From Amaricoccus sp003258405 (GTDB taxonomy: Bacteria; Pseudomonadota; Alphaproteobacteria; Rhodobacterales; Rhodobacteraceae), in NCBI RefSeq assembly GCF_043226085.1, contig NZ_CP171225.1, forward strand, positions 992,001-1,056,000: a stretch of DNA of 64,000 nt, given 5' to 3'. Of this stretch, positions 1 to 9,120 are shown one piece after another (the first letter of the stretch is position 1; each line of letters opens with the position of its first letter). A program made the position numbers and the translations under genes. Below the pieces are notes generated by a model, which had not been told where the DNA came from, did no database searches, and worked only from the letters and a program-made list of their open reading frames with translations.

Positions 1-884
1 ATCTTGATCTGCACCGACTCCCGGTCAGCGAGGCGGATGCCGAAGCCTTCGCGGCGCGAGGTGTATTCCGCGGCAATTTCCATCGCCCGCTTCGCGAGGC
101 CGAGCCACCGCATGCAGTGGGTGAGCCGTGCCGGGCCAAGGCGGATCTGGGTCGCCTTCAACCCGTCGCCGAGCGTCATCAGAAGGTTCTCTTCCGGTAT
201 CTCGAGCCCTTCGTAGACGATCTCGCAATGGCCGCCGTGCTCTTCCGGCCCCATGATCGGAATGCGCCGCTCGATGCGCTGCCCGGGCTGGTTCGCATCA
301 TAGAGGAAGGCGCTGAGCCCGCGGCGCGGATCGTCGGAGGTGCGGGCAATGAGAAGGAAATGCTGCGCCGCCTCGGCACCGGTGATGAACCACTTGCGAC
401 CGTTCACCACCCAGCCGCTGTCCGTCTTCTCAGCGCGGGTGAGCATCATCCCCGGATCGGAGCCCGAACCCGGATGCGGCTCGGTCATCGCGAAGGCCGA
501 GCGGACCTTGCCGTCGATGATCGGCTGGAGCCAGCGGTCCTTCTGCGCCTCGGTCGCGACCTTGGAAAGCAGGTTGATGTTGCCATCATCGGGCGCCGCG
601 CAGTTGAGGCAGGCCGGGCCGAATATCGAGCGGTTCGCCTCTTCGTAAAGCGCCGCCCAGCCCGTGACGGGCAGCCCCATGCCGCCGCGCGCCGTCGGAG
701 CCTGGGGCGCCCAGAGCCCGGCCGCACGGGCCTTCCCACGGATCTCGTCGAGCAGATCGGTGCGGATGTTTTCGTGTGCGTCGTAGCTTTCCGGGTCCGC
801 CTCGAGCGGCAGCACCGTTTCGGAGATGAAGGTCCGGGTCTTCTCTCTCAGCGCATCAATCTCGGGGGAAAGCGAGAAATCCAT
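1..884 (-). CDS. Acyl-CoA dehydrogenase, 3' end outside window
   Basis: FAD-dependent acyl-CoA dehydrogenase, about 294 codons visible. The reverse frame opens at an ATG at 884 (MDFSLSPEIDALREK) and stays open to the window edge, so the C-terminus is missing. The segments NRKWFITGAEAAQHF and MTEPHPGSGSDPG match the middle beta-barrel domain that contacts flavin and substrate, and the N-terminal part is helical as the family expects. It lies 36 bases downstream of the SDR gene on the same strand and is probably co-transcribed, so the pair likely oxidises an acyl-CoA or branched intermediate. The sequence resembles the ACAD10/11-like subgroup, but the substrate cannot be read from it. Confident on family, not on substrate. 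Confidence 0.93.
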   Translation of the reverse strand, partial: MDFSLSPEIDALREKTRTFISETVLPLEADPESYDAHENIRTDLLDEIRGKARAAGLWAPQAPTARGGMGLPVTGWAALYEEANRSIFGPACLNCAAPDDGNINLLSKVATEAQKDRWLQPIIDGKVRSAFAMTEPHPGSGSDPGMMLTRAEKTDSGWVVNGRKWFITGAEAAQHFLLIARTSDDPRRGLSAFLYDANQPGQRIERRIPIMGPEEHGGHCEIVYEGLEIPEENLLMTLGDGLKATQIRLGPARLTHCMRWLGLAKRAMEIAAEYTSRREGFGIRLADRESVQIK

Positions 885-920
885 GTCAGTTCCTTGTTCT
901 GTCGAGCCGCGGATGATCGG

Positions 921-1685
921 TCAGAGGCTTGCGAGCAGATGCCCGCCATCGACGGGGATCACCGCGCCGGTGATGAAACTGCCCCGGTCGGAGACGAGCA
1001 GCAACAAGAGCCCGTCGAGTTCCTCCAGCCGTCCGATGCGCTGCATGGGGATGCGTTTGCGCAGGCGCGCTCCCGCCTCGCTCGCGAGGAAGTCCTGGGT
1101 CAGCTCGGTCTCGAAATACCCCGGCGCGATCGCATTCACCCGGATGCCGTGGCGCGCTAGTTCAAGCGCCTGAATGCGCGTCATGTGGGCGACCGCCGCC
1201 TTGCTGACCGCGTAGGAGGCCGCGCCCCCGACCGCGCGCAACCCGGCAATCGAGGCGATGTTGACCACCGTCCCGCCCTGTTCCGCTGCGCAAAGACGCT
1301 GGCAGACGTGCTGCGCCACATTCCACACCGCGGCCTGGTTGACCTCGAAAACCCGTGCTGTCTCTTCTGCCGGGGCGCCAAGAAAACCGTGCTCTCCGGC
1401 GAGGCCTGCATTGTTGATGAGGATGTCGATGACCCCGAGCTTGCCCTCGATCGCGTCAAGCGCCCGGGGCAGATCGGCCGCATCCGTCACGTCGCAAGCG
1501 ACCGGGACGGCAGTGCCGCCCGCCGCGCTGATCTCCTCGGCCAGTGCTGCCAGCCGATCCGCGCGGCGAGCCATCAGAGCAACGGAGGCGCCGTCCGCCG
1601 CAAGCGTCCGCGCGAAATGCGCCCCCAGCCCGGAGGATGCCCCCGTCACCAGGGCCACGCGATCCGTCAGGTCGAAATAGGTCAA
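921..1685 (-). CDS. SDR-family NAD(P)-dependent oxidoreductase
   Basis: Classical short-chain dehydrogenase of 254 residues. The N-terminal Rossmann motif TGASSGLGAHFA binds NAD(P), NNAG follows near residue 90, the catalytic Ser lies in NIASIAGL, and YAVSK carries the Tyr/Lys pair. The C-terminus ends in ITGAVIPVDGGHL, usual for 3-oxoacyl-ACP-reductase-like SDRs. The start is probably a TTG at 1685, because a strong GGGAGGGGAGA purine tract lies directly upstream and the upstream ATG at about 1700 is in another frame. It precedes the acyl-CoA dehydrogenase on the same strand, which suggests a hydroxyacyl or ketoacyl substrate in a short degradation operon. The specific substrate is unknown. 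Confidence 0.93.
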   Translation of the reverse strand: MTYFDLTDRVALVTGASSGLGAHFARTLAADGASVALMARRADRLAALAEEISAAGGTAVPVACDVTDAADLPRALDAIEGKLGVIDILINNAGLAGEHGFLGAPAEETARVFEVNQAAVWNVAQHVCQRLCAAEQGGTVVNIASIAGLRAVGGAASYAVSKAAVAHMTRIQALELARHGIRVNAIAPGYFETELTQDFLASEAGARLRKRIPMQRIGRLEELDGLLLLLVSDRGSFITGAVIPVDGGHLLASL

Positions 1686-2338
1686 TCTCCCCTCCCGTCA
1701 TTGGTGTAATCACTATTGTCTTTTTCTTTGGAGCGACCAGAAGCTCACGCACACGACCCAGGCTGCGCGCGCCTGCCGCTCTTGCACAACTTTTACATGC
1801 CTCCTTGAGCCGCATCGACGAGTAGCGAGCAAGCCTTCGAAGAGGAACGCAAACAGTTGCGGCGCACGGGCCGCACGGCATAACGCGGTCGACGAAACGA
1901 CTTATCTGGCGGAAAGCTAACGGCCGGGCAGCAACGCTTCAAGCGCGGCCGGCATGTCGTCGAGATCGCGGCAGGGAATTGTGCCGAGGGCCCCCACATC
2001 CGCCGAGACACCCACCGGCCGGCCAGAATTCGTGTCGTCCGGGGTCTCGTTGATCCGCCCGCCGACACGGATCGTCGTCGCCTCCGCCCTCCGCGCGGCC
2101 ACAGGGCGCTCGACGAGTGACGCGTGTTTGGCCAATCGATGGCAAAGCTCTGCGCCGCCATGATCTCTCCCGGATCGGGACTGCGCCGGCGCGCGATCGC
2201 ATGGGAACGAGGTCGGCGGAATCGGGAAGGTCGGTCATCCTCCGCACTGTCGGCCGGGACGCCCGCCGGGCTGGTCCGACGCGTGGGGCTTTCCCGGTTA
2301 CGCTGCCGCGAGTGCCCGATCCAGTGACCCGGAAACGC
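1686..2338. other. 653-base stretch with no convincing gene
   Basis: No recognisable protein or RNA gene. The first 120 bases should hold the promoter of the minus-strand SDR operon; the tract near 1710-1740 is locally AT-rich. The only protein-like frame is on the minus strand at 1917-2135 (72 codons from a TTG), which contains TIRVGGRINETPDDTN and ends PAALEALLPGR. Its amino-acid composition is less arginine-biased than the shadow frames, so it may be a small gene or the 3' relic of a larger one. I recognise no family and see no clear ribosome-binding site. Confidence 0.4.
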
Positions 2339-3034
2339 TCACTCGATCATTTCGCGTTGGGGCTCGCCACGGGGCTGCCCCTGCCGCCGCGGCCAGCGAA
2401 AGAGCCCGGCGGCGCCCGAACGCAAACCGCGATAGGCGCGAGGCTCGAACATGTAGCCGAACTCCCCGCCCAGCGTCGGCCGCAGCGCCTCCGTTACCCC
2501 GAGCGGCGCCGTGCAGGGCCCCGGCACACGGTAGGTTCCGAAAGCTCGGTCGAAGATCGAGAAGACGGTGGCGAAATTGGTCTGGAAATACAGCGGATCG
2601 GCGGCGTGGTGCCAGCGGTGCATCGCCGGGGAAACGAGGACGAGGCTGGCCCGGCCGAAGGTCCAGGGCAGGTCGGCATGGATGAGATAGCCGTAGTAAT
2701 GCCGGACGAGATTGTTCGCGATGATCGCGTAGGGCGGAAACCCGAGCAGAAGCAGCGCCGCATTGTCGAGCACGAAGGTCGTGATCCGGTTTACCGGATG
2801 GAAGCGCTCGAGAGTGAGCCAGGTCATCTCGTCGTCGGAGTGATGGACGGCATGCGCAGGCCGGAGGAGCGGCGTATGTTCGAACCGGTGGCGCCAGTAG
2901 CCGGCGAAATCTCCAGCAAGGATCGCGACGACCACCACGGCAAGCGGCGGCCAGCCGACCCAGGACTCCGGCCCGATCAGCAGCAGGTGCCAGACCGCCG
3001 CCAGTTTCCGGCGCGCCATGCGCCGGGTCGCCAA
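2339..3034 (-). CDS. Sterol desaturase / fatty acid hydroxylase family membrane protein
   Basis: Small integral-membrane di-iron hydroxylase of about 231 residues. The histidine clusters expected for the family are visible in order: HRFEH, HAVHH and HRWHH, which ligate two irons. An N-terminal hydrophobic stretch (PPLAVVVVAILAGDFAGYW) precedes the first box. The start is uncertain: TTG at 3034, ATG at 3019, or a site inside the end of selD, because the frame stays open upstream and no Shine-Dalgarno stands out. It begins just after the selD stop on the same strand, so it may be read from the selD transcript, but I see no functional link to selenium. The substrate could be a carotenoid, sterol, hopanoid or fatty acid. 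Confidence 0.85.
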   Translation of the reverse strand: MATRRMARRKLAAVWHLLLIGPESWVGWPPLAVVVVAILAGDFAGYWRHRFEHTPLLRPAHAVHHSDDEMTWLTLERFHPVNRITTFVLDNAALLLLGFPPYAIIANNLVRHYYGYLIHADLPWTFGRASLVLVSPAMHRWHHAADPLYFQTNFATVFSIFDRAFGTYRVPGPCTAPLGVTEALRPTLGGEFGYMFEPRAYRGLRSGAAGLFRWPRRQGQPRGEPQREMIE

Positions 3035-3051
3035 GACGCGGTTGCGCCAGC

Positions 3052-4140
3052 TCAGGCGAATGTCACCCCCGGCGCACCGGCCTCCATCCGACCGATCACG
3101 GCGACTTCCGCGAAATCACCGGAACGGAAGAGCCCGAGCACTGCATCGGCACTCTCGGGCGCGCAGGCCACGAGCAGCCCGCCGCTCGTCTGCGGGTCAC
3201 AGAAAAGCGCCTGATCCACCGCGGGAAACTCGCGGTCAAACGCAACCGAGGCGCCATAGCTCGCCCAGTTCCGTCCCGAAGCGCCGGTCACATGTCCTGC
3301 CTCTGCCAGCGCCCGCGCGCCCTCGAGCAGCGGCACGGCAGCCCAGTCGATGACGGCGCGGCAGCCCGAACCACGCGCCATCTCGAGCGCATGCCCAGCC
3401 AGCCCGAAGCCGGTGACATCGGTCATCGCGTGAACACCCGGCAGCCGCGCGAGATCCGGGCCGGGCCGGTTGAGCCGGGTCGTCGTCGCGATCAACTGCG
3501 CATAGCCCGCCGCATCGAGTGCGCCCTTCTTGAGGGCTGCCGAGAAGATCCCGACCCCGAGCGGCTTGCCGAGGATCAGCACGTCGCCGGGTCGGGCATC
3601 GGCATTGCGCTTGAGATGGGCCGGATCGAGCAGGCCCAGCGCGACAAGCCCGTAGATCGGCTCGACCGAGTCGATCGTGTGCCCACCCGCCACCGGAATC
3701 CCCGCTGCGCGCGCGACTGACGCCCCGCCGTCGAGGATGCGGCCGATGGTGGCCGCCGAAAGCACGTTGATCGGCATCCCGACGATGGCAAGCGCAAGGA
3801 TCGGCGTCGCGCCCATGGCATAGACATCACTGATCGCATTGGTCGCGGCGATCCGGCCGAAATCCTCCGGATCGTCGACGATCGGCATGAAGAAATCCGT
3901 GGTGGCCACCACGGCCTGCCGTTCGTTCACCCGGTAGACCGCAGCATCGTCCGAGGTCTCGATACCCACCAGAAGATCCGGCGGAACCGGCAGGGCAGCA
4001 CTTCCGCGCAGGATGCCCTCGAGCACGCCCGGTGCAATCTTGCAGCCGCAGCCGCCGCCATGGGCCAGCGAGGTGAGACGCGGCTCGGCGGAGGGGCCGG
4101 CTTCCGGCGCGGCGACGCTGAGCGAGAGACTTTCGGTCAT
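3052..4140 (-). CDS. selD: Selenide, water dikinase SelD
   Basis: Makes selenophosphate from selenide and ATP, the selenium donor for SelA. 362 residues, slightly longer than the roughly 347 of E. coli. The glycine-rich active-site loop GGGCGCK holds Cys31 (the equivalent position can be Sec in some species; here it is Cys) and Lys34. ETSDDAAVY, TTDFF and GGHTIDS follow the AIR-synthase-like N-terminal half, and DVTGFGLAGH and DPQTSGGLL mark the C-terminal half. The ATG at 4140 is preferred because AGGAAG lies 7 bases upstream, although the frame is open further upstream on the antisense of fdoG. It diverges from the formate dehydrogenase operon, whose product needs selenocysteine. Confidence 0.97.
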   Translation of the reverse strand: MTESLSLSVAAPEAGPSAEPRLTSLAHGGGCGCKIAPGVLEGILRGSAALPVPPDLLVGIETSDDAAVYRVNERQAVVATTDFFMPIVDDPEDFGRIAATNAISDVYAMGATPILALAIVGMPINVLSAATIGRILDGGASVARAAGIPVAGGHTIDSVEPIYGLVALGLLDPAHLKRNADARPGDVLILGKPLGVGIFSAALKKGALDAAGYAQLIATTTRLNRPGPDLARLPGVHAMTDVTGFGLAGHALEMARGSGCRAVIDWAAVPLLEGARALAEAGHVTGASGRNWASYGASVAFDREFPAVDQALFCDPQTSGGLLVACAPESADAVLGLFRSGDFAEVAVIGRMEAGAPGVTFA

Positions 4141-4326
4141 GTCCGACTTCCTTGCAGAAACGTCCGCCAGCATCACAACAGGTGCACGCCATGCGCAAGC
4201 CACTCCGGCCGGAGAGCCGCCGGAGCGATCACTTTTTCGGGCGGATGCCCGGCTTTCTTGACTTGCACCGGGGAAAGCCCGAGCATTCCCCGACATGTCA
4301 CTGGAGAATGACAGAGGGAGATTTTC

Positions 4327-7300
4327 GTGAACATTGACCTTTCGCGGCGCGGCTTTCTGGGCCTTGCGGGCGCGGGGGTTGCCGGGACCTCGCTGGGAGC
4401 GATGGGCTTCGGCGCGGCAGAGGCGGCCGAGGCCGCCCATGTGCGTGCCTTCAAGCTCACGACCACCACCGAGACCCGCAACACCTGCACCTACTGCTCC
4501 GTGGCCTGCGGCATCATCCTCTATTCGAAGGGCGACCTGCGGGCCGGAGAGAAGGCCGAGCTCTTCCACGTCGAGGGCGACGCCGACCATCCGACCAACC
4601 GCGGCACGCTCTGCCCCAAGGGGGCGGCGATCAAGGATTTCGCGCTCGCCCCGACCCGGGCGACCACACCGCGCTACCGCCGTCCGGGCGGAACCGCGTG
4701 GGAAGACATCACCTGGGAAGCGGCGCTCGACAAGATCGCCCGCGCGATCAAGGACGACCGCGACGCGAACTTCATCGCGGAGAACGCCGAGGGCGTGACG
4801 GTGAACCGCTGGACGACCGCGGGTTTCCTCGCCGCGTCGGGCTCGACGAACGAGTCGGCCTGGACCACCTACAAGGTGGTGCGCTCTCTCGGCATTGTGG
4901 GATTTGATAATCAGGCGCGCGTCTGACACGGACCGACGGTGGCCAGTCTGGCTCCAACATTCGGTCGCGGCGCGATGACCAACGCCTGGACGGACATCAA
5001 GAACACCGACCTCGTGCTGGTGATGGGCGGCAATGCGGCCGAAGCGCATCCCTGCGGTTTCAAATGGGTGACGGAAGCAAAGGCGCAAAGGGGCGCCCGG
5101 CTCATCGTGGTCGATCCACGCTTCACCCGCACGGCGAGTGTCGCCGATTACTACGCACCGATCCGGCCGGGTTCGGACATCGCCTTCCTGATGGGCGTGA
5201 TCCGATACTGCATCGCGAACGACAAGGTGCAGTGGGAATATGTGAAGAACTACACCAACGCCGCCTTCCTCGTGAAGGAGGGGTATGGCTGGAGTGACGG
5301 CCTCTTCAACGGCTATGACGCCGAGACCCGCAGCTATGACATGTCCGACTGGGACTACCAGATGGGCGAGGACGGTTACGCGAAGATCGACCCGAGTCTC
5401 GAGGATCCGCGCTGCGTCTGGAACCTCCTGAAAGCGCATGTCGACCTCTACACCCCCGAATTCGTCGAGCGGGTCTGCGGCACGCCGAAGGAGCGCTACA
5501 CGGCGATCTGCGAGATGATCGCCGGCTGTGCCGCCCCCGACCGCGTCATGACCTCGATGTATGCGCTCGGATGGACCCAGCATTCCAAGGGCGCGCAGAA
5601 CATCCGCGGCATGGCGATGCTCCAGCTCATCCTCGGCAATGTCGGCATGCGCGGTGGTGGGGTGAACGCACTTCGCGGGCACTCCAACATCCAGGGCCTG
5701 ACCGACCTCGGCCTCATGTCGAACCTGATCCCCGGCTATCTCAGCATTCCCAGGGACAGCGAGCCCGACTTCGAGACCTACATGTCGAGCCGGGCAAACC
5801 TGCCGCTCCGGCCGAACCAGACCAGCTACTGGCAGAACTACCGCAAGTTCATGGTCAGCTTCATGAAGGCAATGTGGGGCGACGCCGCGACGGCGGAGAA
5901 CGACTGGGCCTACGATTACCTTCCCAAGCTCGACGTGCCGACATACGACATCCTGCGCATGTTCGACATGATGAAGAACGGGGAAGTGAACCTCTACTTC
6001 TGCCAGGGCTTCAATCCGCTGCTCTCCTTCCCCAACCGGACGAAGCTCACCGAGGCGCTCTCGAATCTCAGGCTGCTCGTGGTCATGGACCCGCTCCAGA
6101 CCGAGACGGCACATTTCTGGGAAAACCACGGCGTCTTCAACGATGTGGACCCGGGCGCGATTCAGACCGAGGTGCTCGAGCTTCCCACCACCTGCTTCGC
6201 GGAGGACGAAGGCGCGCTGGTAAATTCCGGGCGCTGGCTGCAATGGCACTGGGCTGGGGCGACCCCGCCGGGCGAGGCGCGGCGCGACACCTGGATCATG
6301 GCCAACATCCACCTTCGGCTCAGGAAGCTCTACGAGGCAGAAGGCGGCGCCTTCCCGGACCCGATCCTGAACCTCTCCTGGGAGTATGCGGACCCGGAAG
6401 AACCGACGCCCGAGGAACTGGCCAGGGAGATGAACGGCCGCGCCCTCGGCACCGTCTACGACGCGAAGGATCCGACGCTCGTCATCGCGAAGCCCGGCCA
6501 GCAGGTGAAGAACTTCACCCAGCTCCGCGACGACGGCTCGACCATGTGCGGCTGCTGGATCTTCTCTGGCTGCTGGAACGAGGATGGCAACATGATGGCG
6601 CGGCGGGACAATTCCGACCCGGGCGACGCAGGCATGTTCCTCAACTGGTCCTTTGCCTGGCCGCTCAACCGGCGCATCCTCTACAACCGCGCCTCCGCCG
6701 ACCTTCAGGGGCGGCCCTGGGATCCGGAGAGGTTGCTGATCGAGTGGGACGGCGAGAAATGGACCGGCTACGACGTGCCCGACATCGGCGTCACCTCGAA
6801 ACCCGAGGAGGTCATGCCCTTCATCATGACCGGCGAGGGTGTGGGCCGGCTCTTCTCGCGCAAGCTCATGCGCGACGGGCCGTTCCCGACGCACATGGAG
6901 CCCTTCGAGAGCCCGGTCGCCAACCCGCTCAACCCGGCAATCCGCGGCAACCCGGTCTCGCGCATCTTCCATGACGACCTCGCCCAGCTCGGCACCAGCG
7001 ACGAGTTCCCCTATGTGGGCACCTCCTACCGCCTCACCGAGCACTTCCACTACTGGACCAAGCACAACCCGGTGAACGCGGTGCTCCAGCCCGAGTTCTT
7101 CGTGGAGATCAGTGAGGAACTCGCGGCGGAGAAGGGCATTGTCAGGGGATCTCAGGTTCGGGTCTGGGGCCGCCGCGGCGAGGTCTGGGCCAAGGCCGTG
7201 GTCACCAAGCGCATCAGGCCGCTCACCTGTGACGGCAAGATCGTGCACGTGATCGGCATTCCGCTGCACTGGGGCTTCATGGGGGCCGCCCGCAAGGGGT

Positions 7301-7410
7301 TCGGGCCCAACAGCCTCACCCCCTTCGTGGGCGACGCCAACATCGAGACCCCGGAATACAAGGCCTTCCTCGTCAACATCGAACCGGTGGAGAAAGGGCC
7401 CCTGGCATGA
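4327..7410 (+). CDS. fdoG: Formate dehydrogenase major subunit, selenocysteine-containing
   Basis: Molybdopterin (bis-MGD) catalytic subunit that oxidises formate to CO2, 1027 residues when the in-frame TGA at 4924 is read as Sec200. Reading stops there without selenium insertion, but the same frame continues without interruption to 7410 and the family continues across it. The N-terminus has a Tat signal (SRRGFLGL, residues 6-13), implying folding in the cytoplasm and export. Cys54, Cys57, Cys61 and Cys96 form the [4Fe-4S] site. The start is a GTG at 4327, 7 bases after AGAGGGAG. Length and layout match the respiratory FdnG/FdoG type rather than soluble FdhF. The stop overlaps the fdoH start (ATGA). 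The fdoG symbol rather than fdnG is a naming choice. Confidence 0.97.
4924..4955 (+). promoter_or_regulatory. Selenocysteine UGA codon and bSECIS hairpin of fdoG
   Basis: TGA at 4924-4926 is followed by CACGGACC and then an apical stem at 4938-4955. GG pairs with CC, a U is bulged, G pairs with U, and GCC pairs with GGC around the loop AGUCU. The bulged U and the GU in the loop are the SelB-contact features of the E. coli fdhF/fdnG SECIS, and the distance from the UGA is similar. The pairing was worked out by hand. Confidence 0.9.
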
Positions 7411-8387
7411 CCGATCGCGCGCCGCAGCCAACCACGGCGGTCGCCAACCCGCCGGTCCAGCCCATGGAGGAAAATCTCGGCGCGGGCGACGTCGTGCGCG
7501 CTTCGGCCATGGCCGATCTGCCGCCGCCCGATCGCGAGCTCACCAAGGTCGCAAAGCTCATCGACGTCTCGAAATGCATCGGCTGCAAGGCCTGCCAGTC
7601 GGCCTGCATCGAGTGGAACGACACCCATCCCGAGCTGGAGACCAACGTGGGAGTCTACGAAAACCCCCACGACCTCACGCCCGAGATGTTCACGCTGATG
7701 CGCTTCACGGAATACGAGAACCCCGAGACGAGCGATCTCGAATGGCTGATCCGCAAGGATGGCTGCATGCATTGCGAGGATCCGGGCTGCCTCAAGGCCT
7801 GCCCCGCGCCGGGCGCCATCGTGCAGTATTCGAACGGCATCGTCGATTTCATCCACGACAACTGCATCGGCTGCGGCTACTGCGTCACCGGCTGCCCGTT
7901 CAACATTCCCCGCATCAGCAAGGTCACCCACAAGAGCTACAAGTGCACGCTCTGCTCGGACCGCGTGGCCGTGGGCCAAGGCCCGGCCTGCGCCAAGGCC
8001 TGTCCGACCCAGGCGATCGTCTTCGGCACCAAGGACGACATGAAGGCCCATGCCGCGGAGCGGATCCAGGACCTGAAGTCGCGCGGCTACGAGAACGCCG
8101 GACTCTACGACCCGGAGGGCGTCGGTGGCACCCACGTCATGTATGTGCTCCACCACGCCGACAAGCCGTCGCTCTACGCGAACCTTCCCGACGAACCCCG
8201 GATCTCGCCGCTGGTCGAGACCTGGAAGGGTGCGACGAAATCCATCGGCCTCGCGGCCATGGGCCTCGCCGCCGCCGGCGCCCTGCTCCACGGGCTCTTC
8301 GCCCGCGCCAACCGGGTCTCGGTGGAAGACGAATGGGACGCCGCGGAGCTTGTCGCGCGCAGTGGCGAGGGAAAGGATGAACAATGA
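7407..8387 (+). CDS. fdoH: Formate dehydrogenase iron-sulfur beta subunit
   Basis: Electron-transfer subunit of 326 residues carrying electrons from FdoG to the cytochrome b subunit. Four Cys-rich clusters appear in order: CIGCKACQSAC, CMHCEDPGCLKACP, CIGCGYCVTGCP and CTLCSDR...CAKACP, consistent with four [4Fe-4S] centres. Near the C-terminus a single hydrophobic helix (AAMGLAAAGALLHGLF) should anchor it to the membrane, as in FdnH. The first roughly 40 residues form a proline-rich extension before the ferredoxin core. It starts inside the fdoG stop (ATGA), and its own stop overlaps fdoI the same way, pointing to translational coupling and fixed subunit ratios. Confidence 0.96.
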   Translation: MTDRAPQPTTAVANPPVQPMEENLGAGDVVRASAMADLPPPDRELTKVAKLIDVSKCIGCKACQSACIEWNDTHPELETNVGVYENPHDLTPEMFTLMRFTEYENPETSDLEWLIRKDGCMHCEDPGCLKACPAPGAIVQYSNGIVDFIHDNCIGCGYCVTGCPFNIPRISKVTHKSYKCTLCSDRVAVGQGPACAKACPTQAIVFGTKDDMKAHAAERIQDLKSRGYENAGLYDPEGVGGTHVMYVLHHADKPSLYANLPDEPRISPLVETWKGATKSIGLAAMGLAAAGALLHGLFARANRVSVEDEWDAAELVARSGEGKDEQ

Positions 8388-9070
8388 CCGGTCGCACCTT
8401 CTCCGCTCCCGGCGATCACCTCGAGAAGCAGGACCCGATAGCGGTCAGTCGCTACCGCGGCCTTACCCGGATCAACCACTGGATCACCGCCGCCGCGCTC
8501 GTCGTGCTGCTGCTCTCGGGTCTTGCGCTCTTCCACCCTGCACTCTTCTTTCTCACCGGCCTCTTCGGCGGCGGGCAGACGACGCGCTGGCTGCACCCGC
8601 TCGCGGGCCTGCTGCTCACCGCAAGCTTCGCCCTGCTCTTCGTGCAGATGTGGCGGCTCAACCTGCCCCGGCGCGAGGACGTGCAATGGGCGACGCATCT
8701 CGGCGACTACCTCAGCGGTCACGAGGAGCGCGTGCCCGAAGTCGGCAAGTACAACGCCGGCCAGAAGGTGGTCTTCTGGGCGATGGCCGGGCTCATCCTC
8801 CTGCTCGTCGCGAGCGGCGTCATGATCTGGGAGCAGTATTTCCCTCATCTCGTCTCGATCCCCGTCCGCAGGACGGCCATGCTCGTCCATTCCATCGCGG
8901 CGATACTCGCGATCCTCGTCTTCATCCTCCACGTTTATGCCGCGATCTGGACCCGCGGCTCGCTCCGCGCGATGACCCGCGGCACTGTCACCGGCGGCTG
9001 GGCCTGGAAACATCATCGGAAATGGCTGCGCGAACTTGCTGGACGCGGCGGCTCCGGATCGGCAGAGTAG
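8384..9070 (+). CDS. fdoI: Formate dehydrogenase cytochrome b556 gamma subunit
   Basis: Membrane di-heme b-type cytochrome of 228 residues that takes electrons from FdoH and reduces quinone. Four hydrophobic segments are visible, including ITAAALVVLLLSGLALF and GLILLLVASGVMIW. Candidate heme histidines lie in RINHW, WLHPLAG and the C-terminal helix pair around MLVHSIAAILAILVFILHVYA. The length agrees with FdnI/FdoI. It is coupled to fdoH by a 4-base overlap, and fdhE follows after 50 bases. The C-terminal tail is short and glycine/serine-rich. Confidence 0.95.
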   Translation: MTGRTFSAPGDHLEKQDPIAVSRYRGLTRINHWITAAALVVLLLSGLALFHPALFFLTGLFGGGQTTRWLHPLAGLLLTASFALLFVQMWRLNLPRREDVQWATHLGDYLSGHEERVPEVGKYNAGQKVVFWAMAGLILLLVASGVMIWEQYFPHLVSIPVRRTAMLVHSIAAILAILVFILHVYAAIWTRGSLRAMTRGTVTGGWAWKHHRKWLRELAGRGGSGSAE

Positions 9071-9120
9071 CTCGACCAGACACCTCAATCCTTGTGGCCG
9101 GTCGGCCCGGAAGTGAGAGT

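Noticed and set aside
4327..7410. Two separate genes, a 199-residue protein ending at 4926 and an 823-residue protein starting at 4939
   Set aside because: The frame is identical on both sides of the TGA, the selenium machinery is adjacent, and a SECIS hairpin follows the codon; together they make one family-length protein.
4141..7431. Very long open minus-strand frame continuous with selD
   Set aside because: It is antisense to fdoG and Arg/Val/Gly/His-rich as expected from the GC-rich complement; selD has its own start and ribosome-binding site at 4140.
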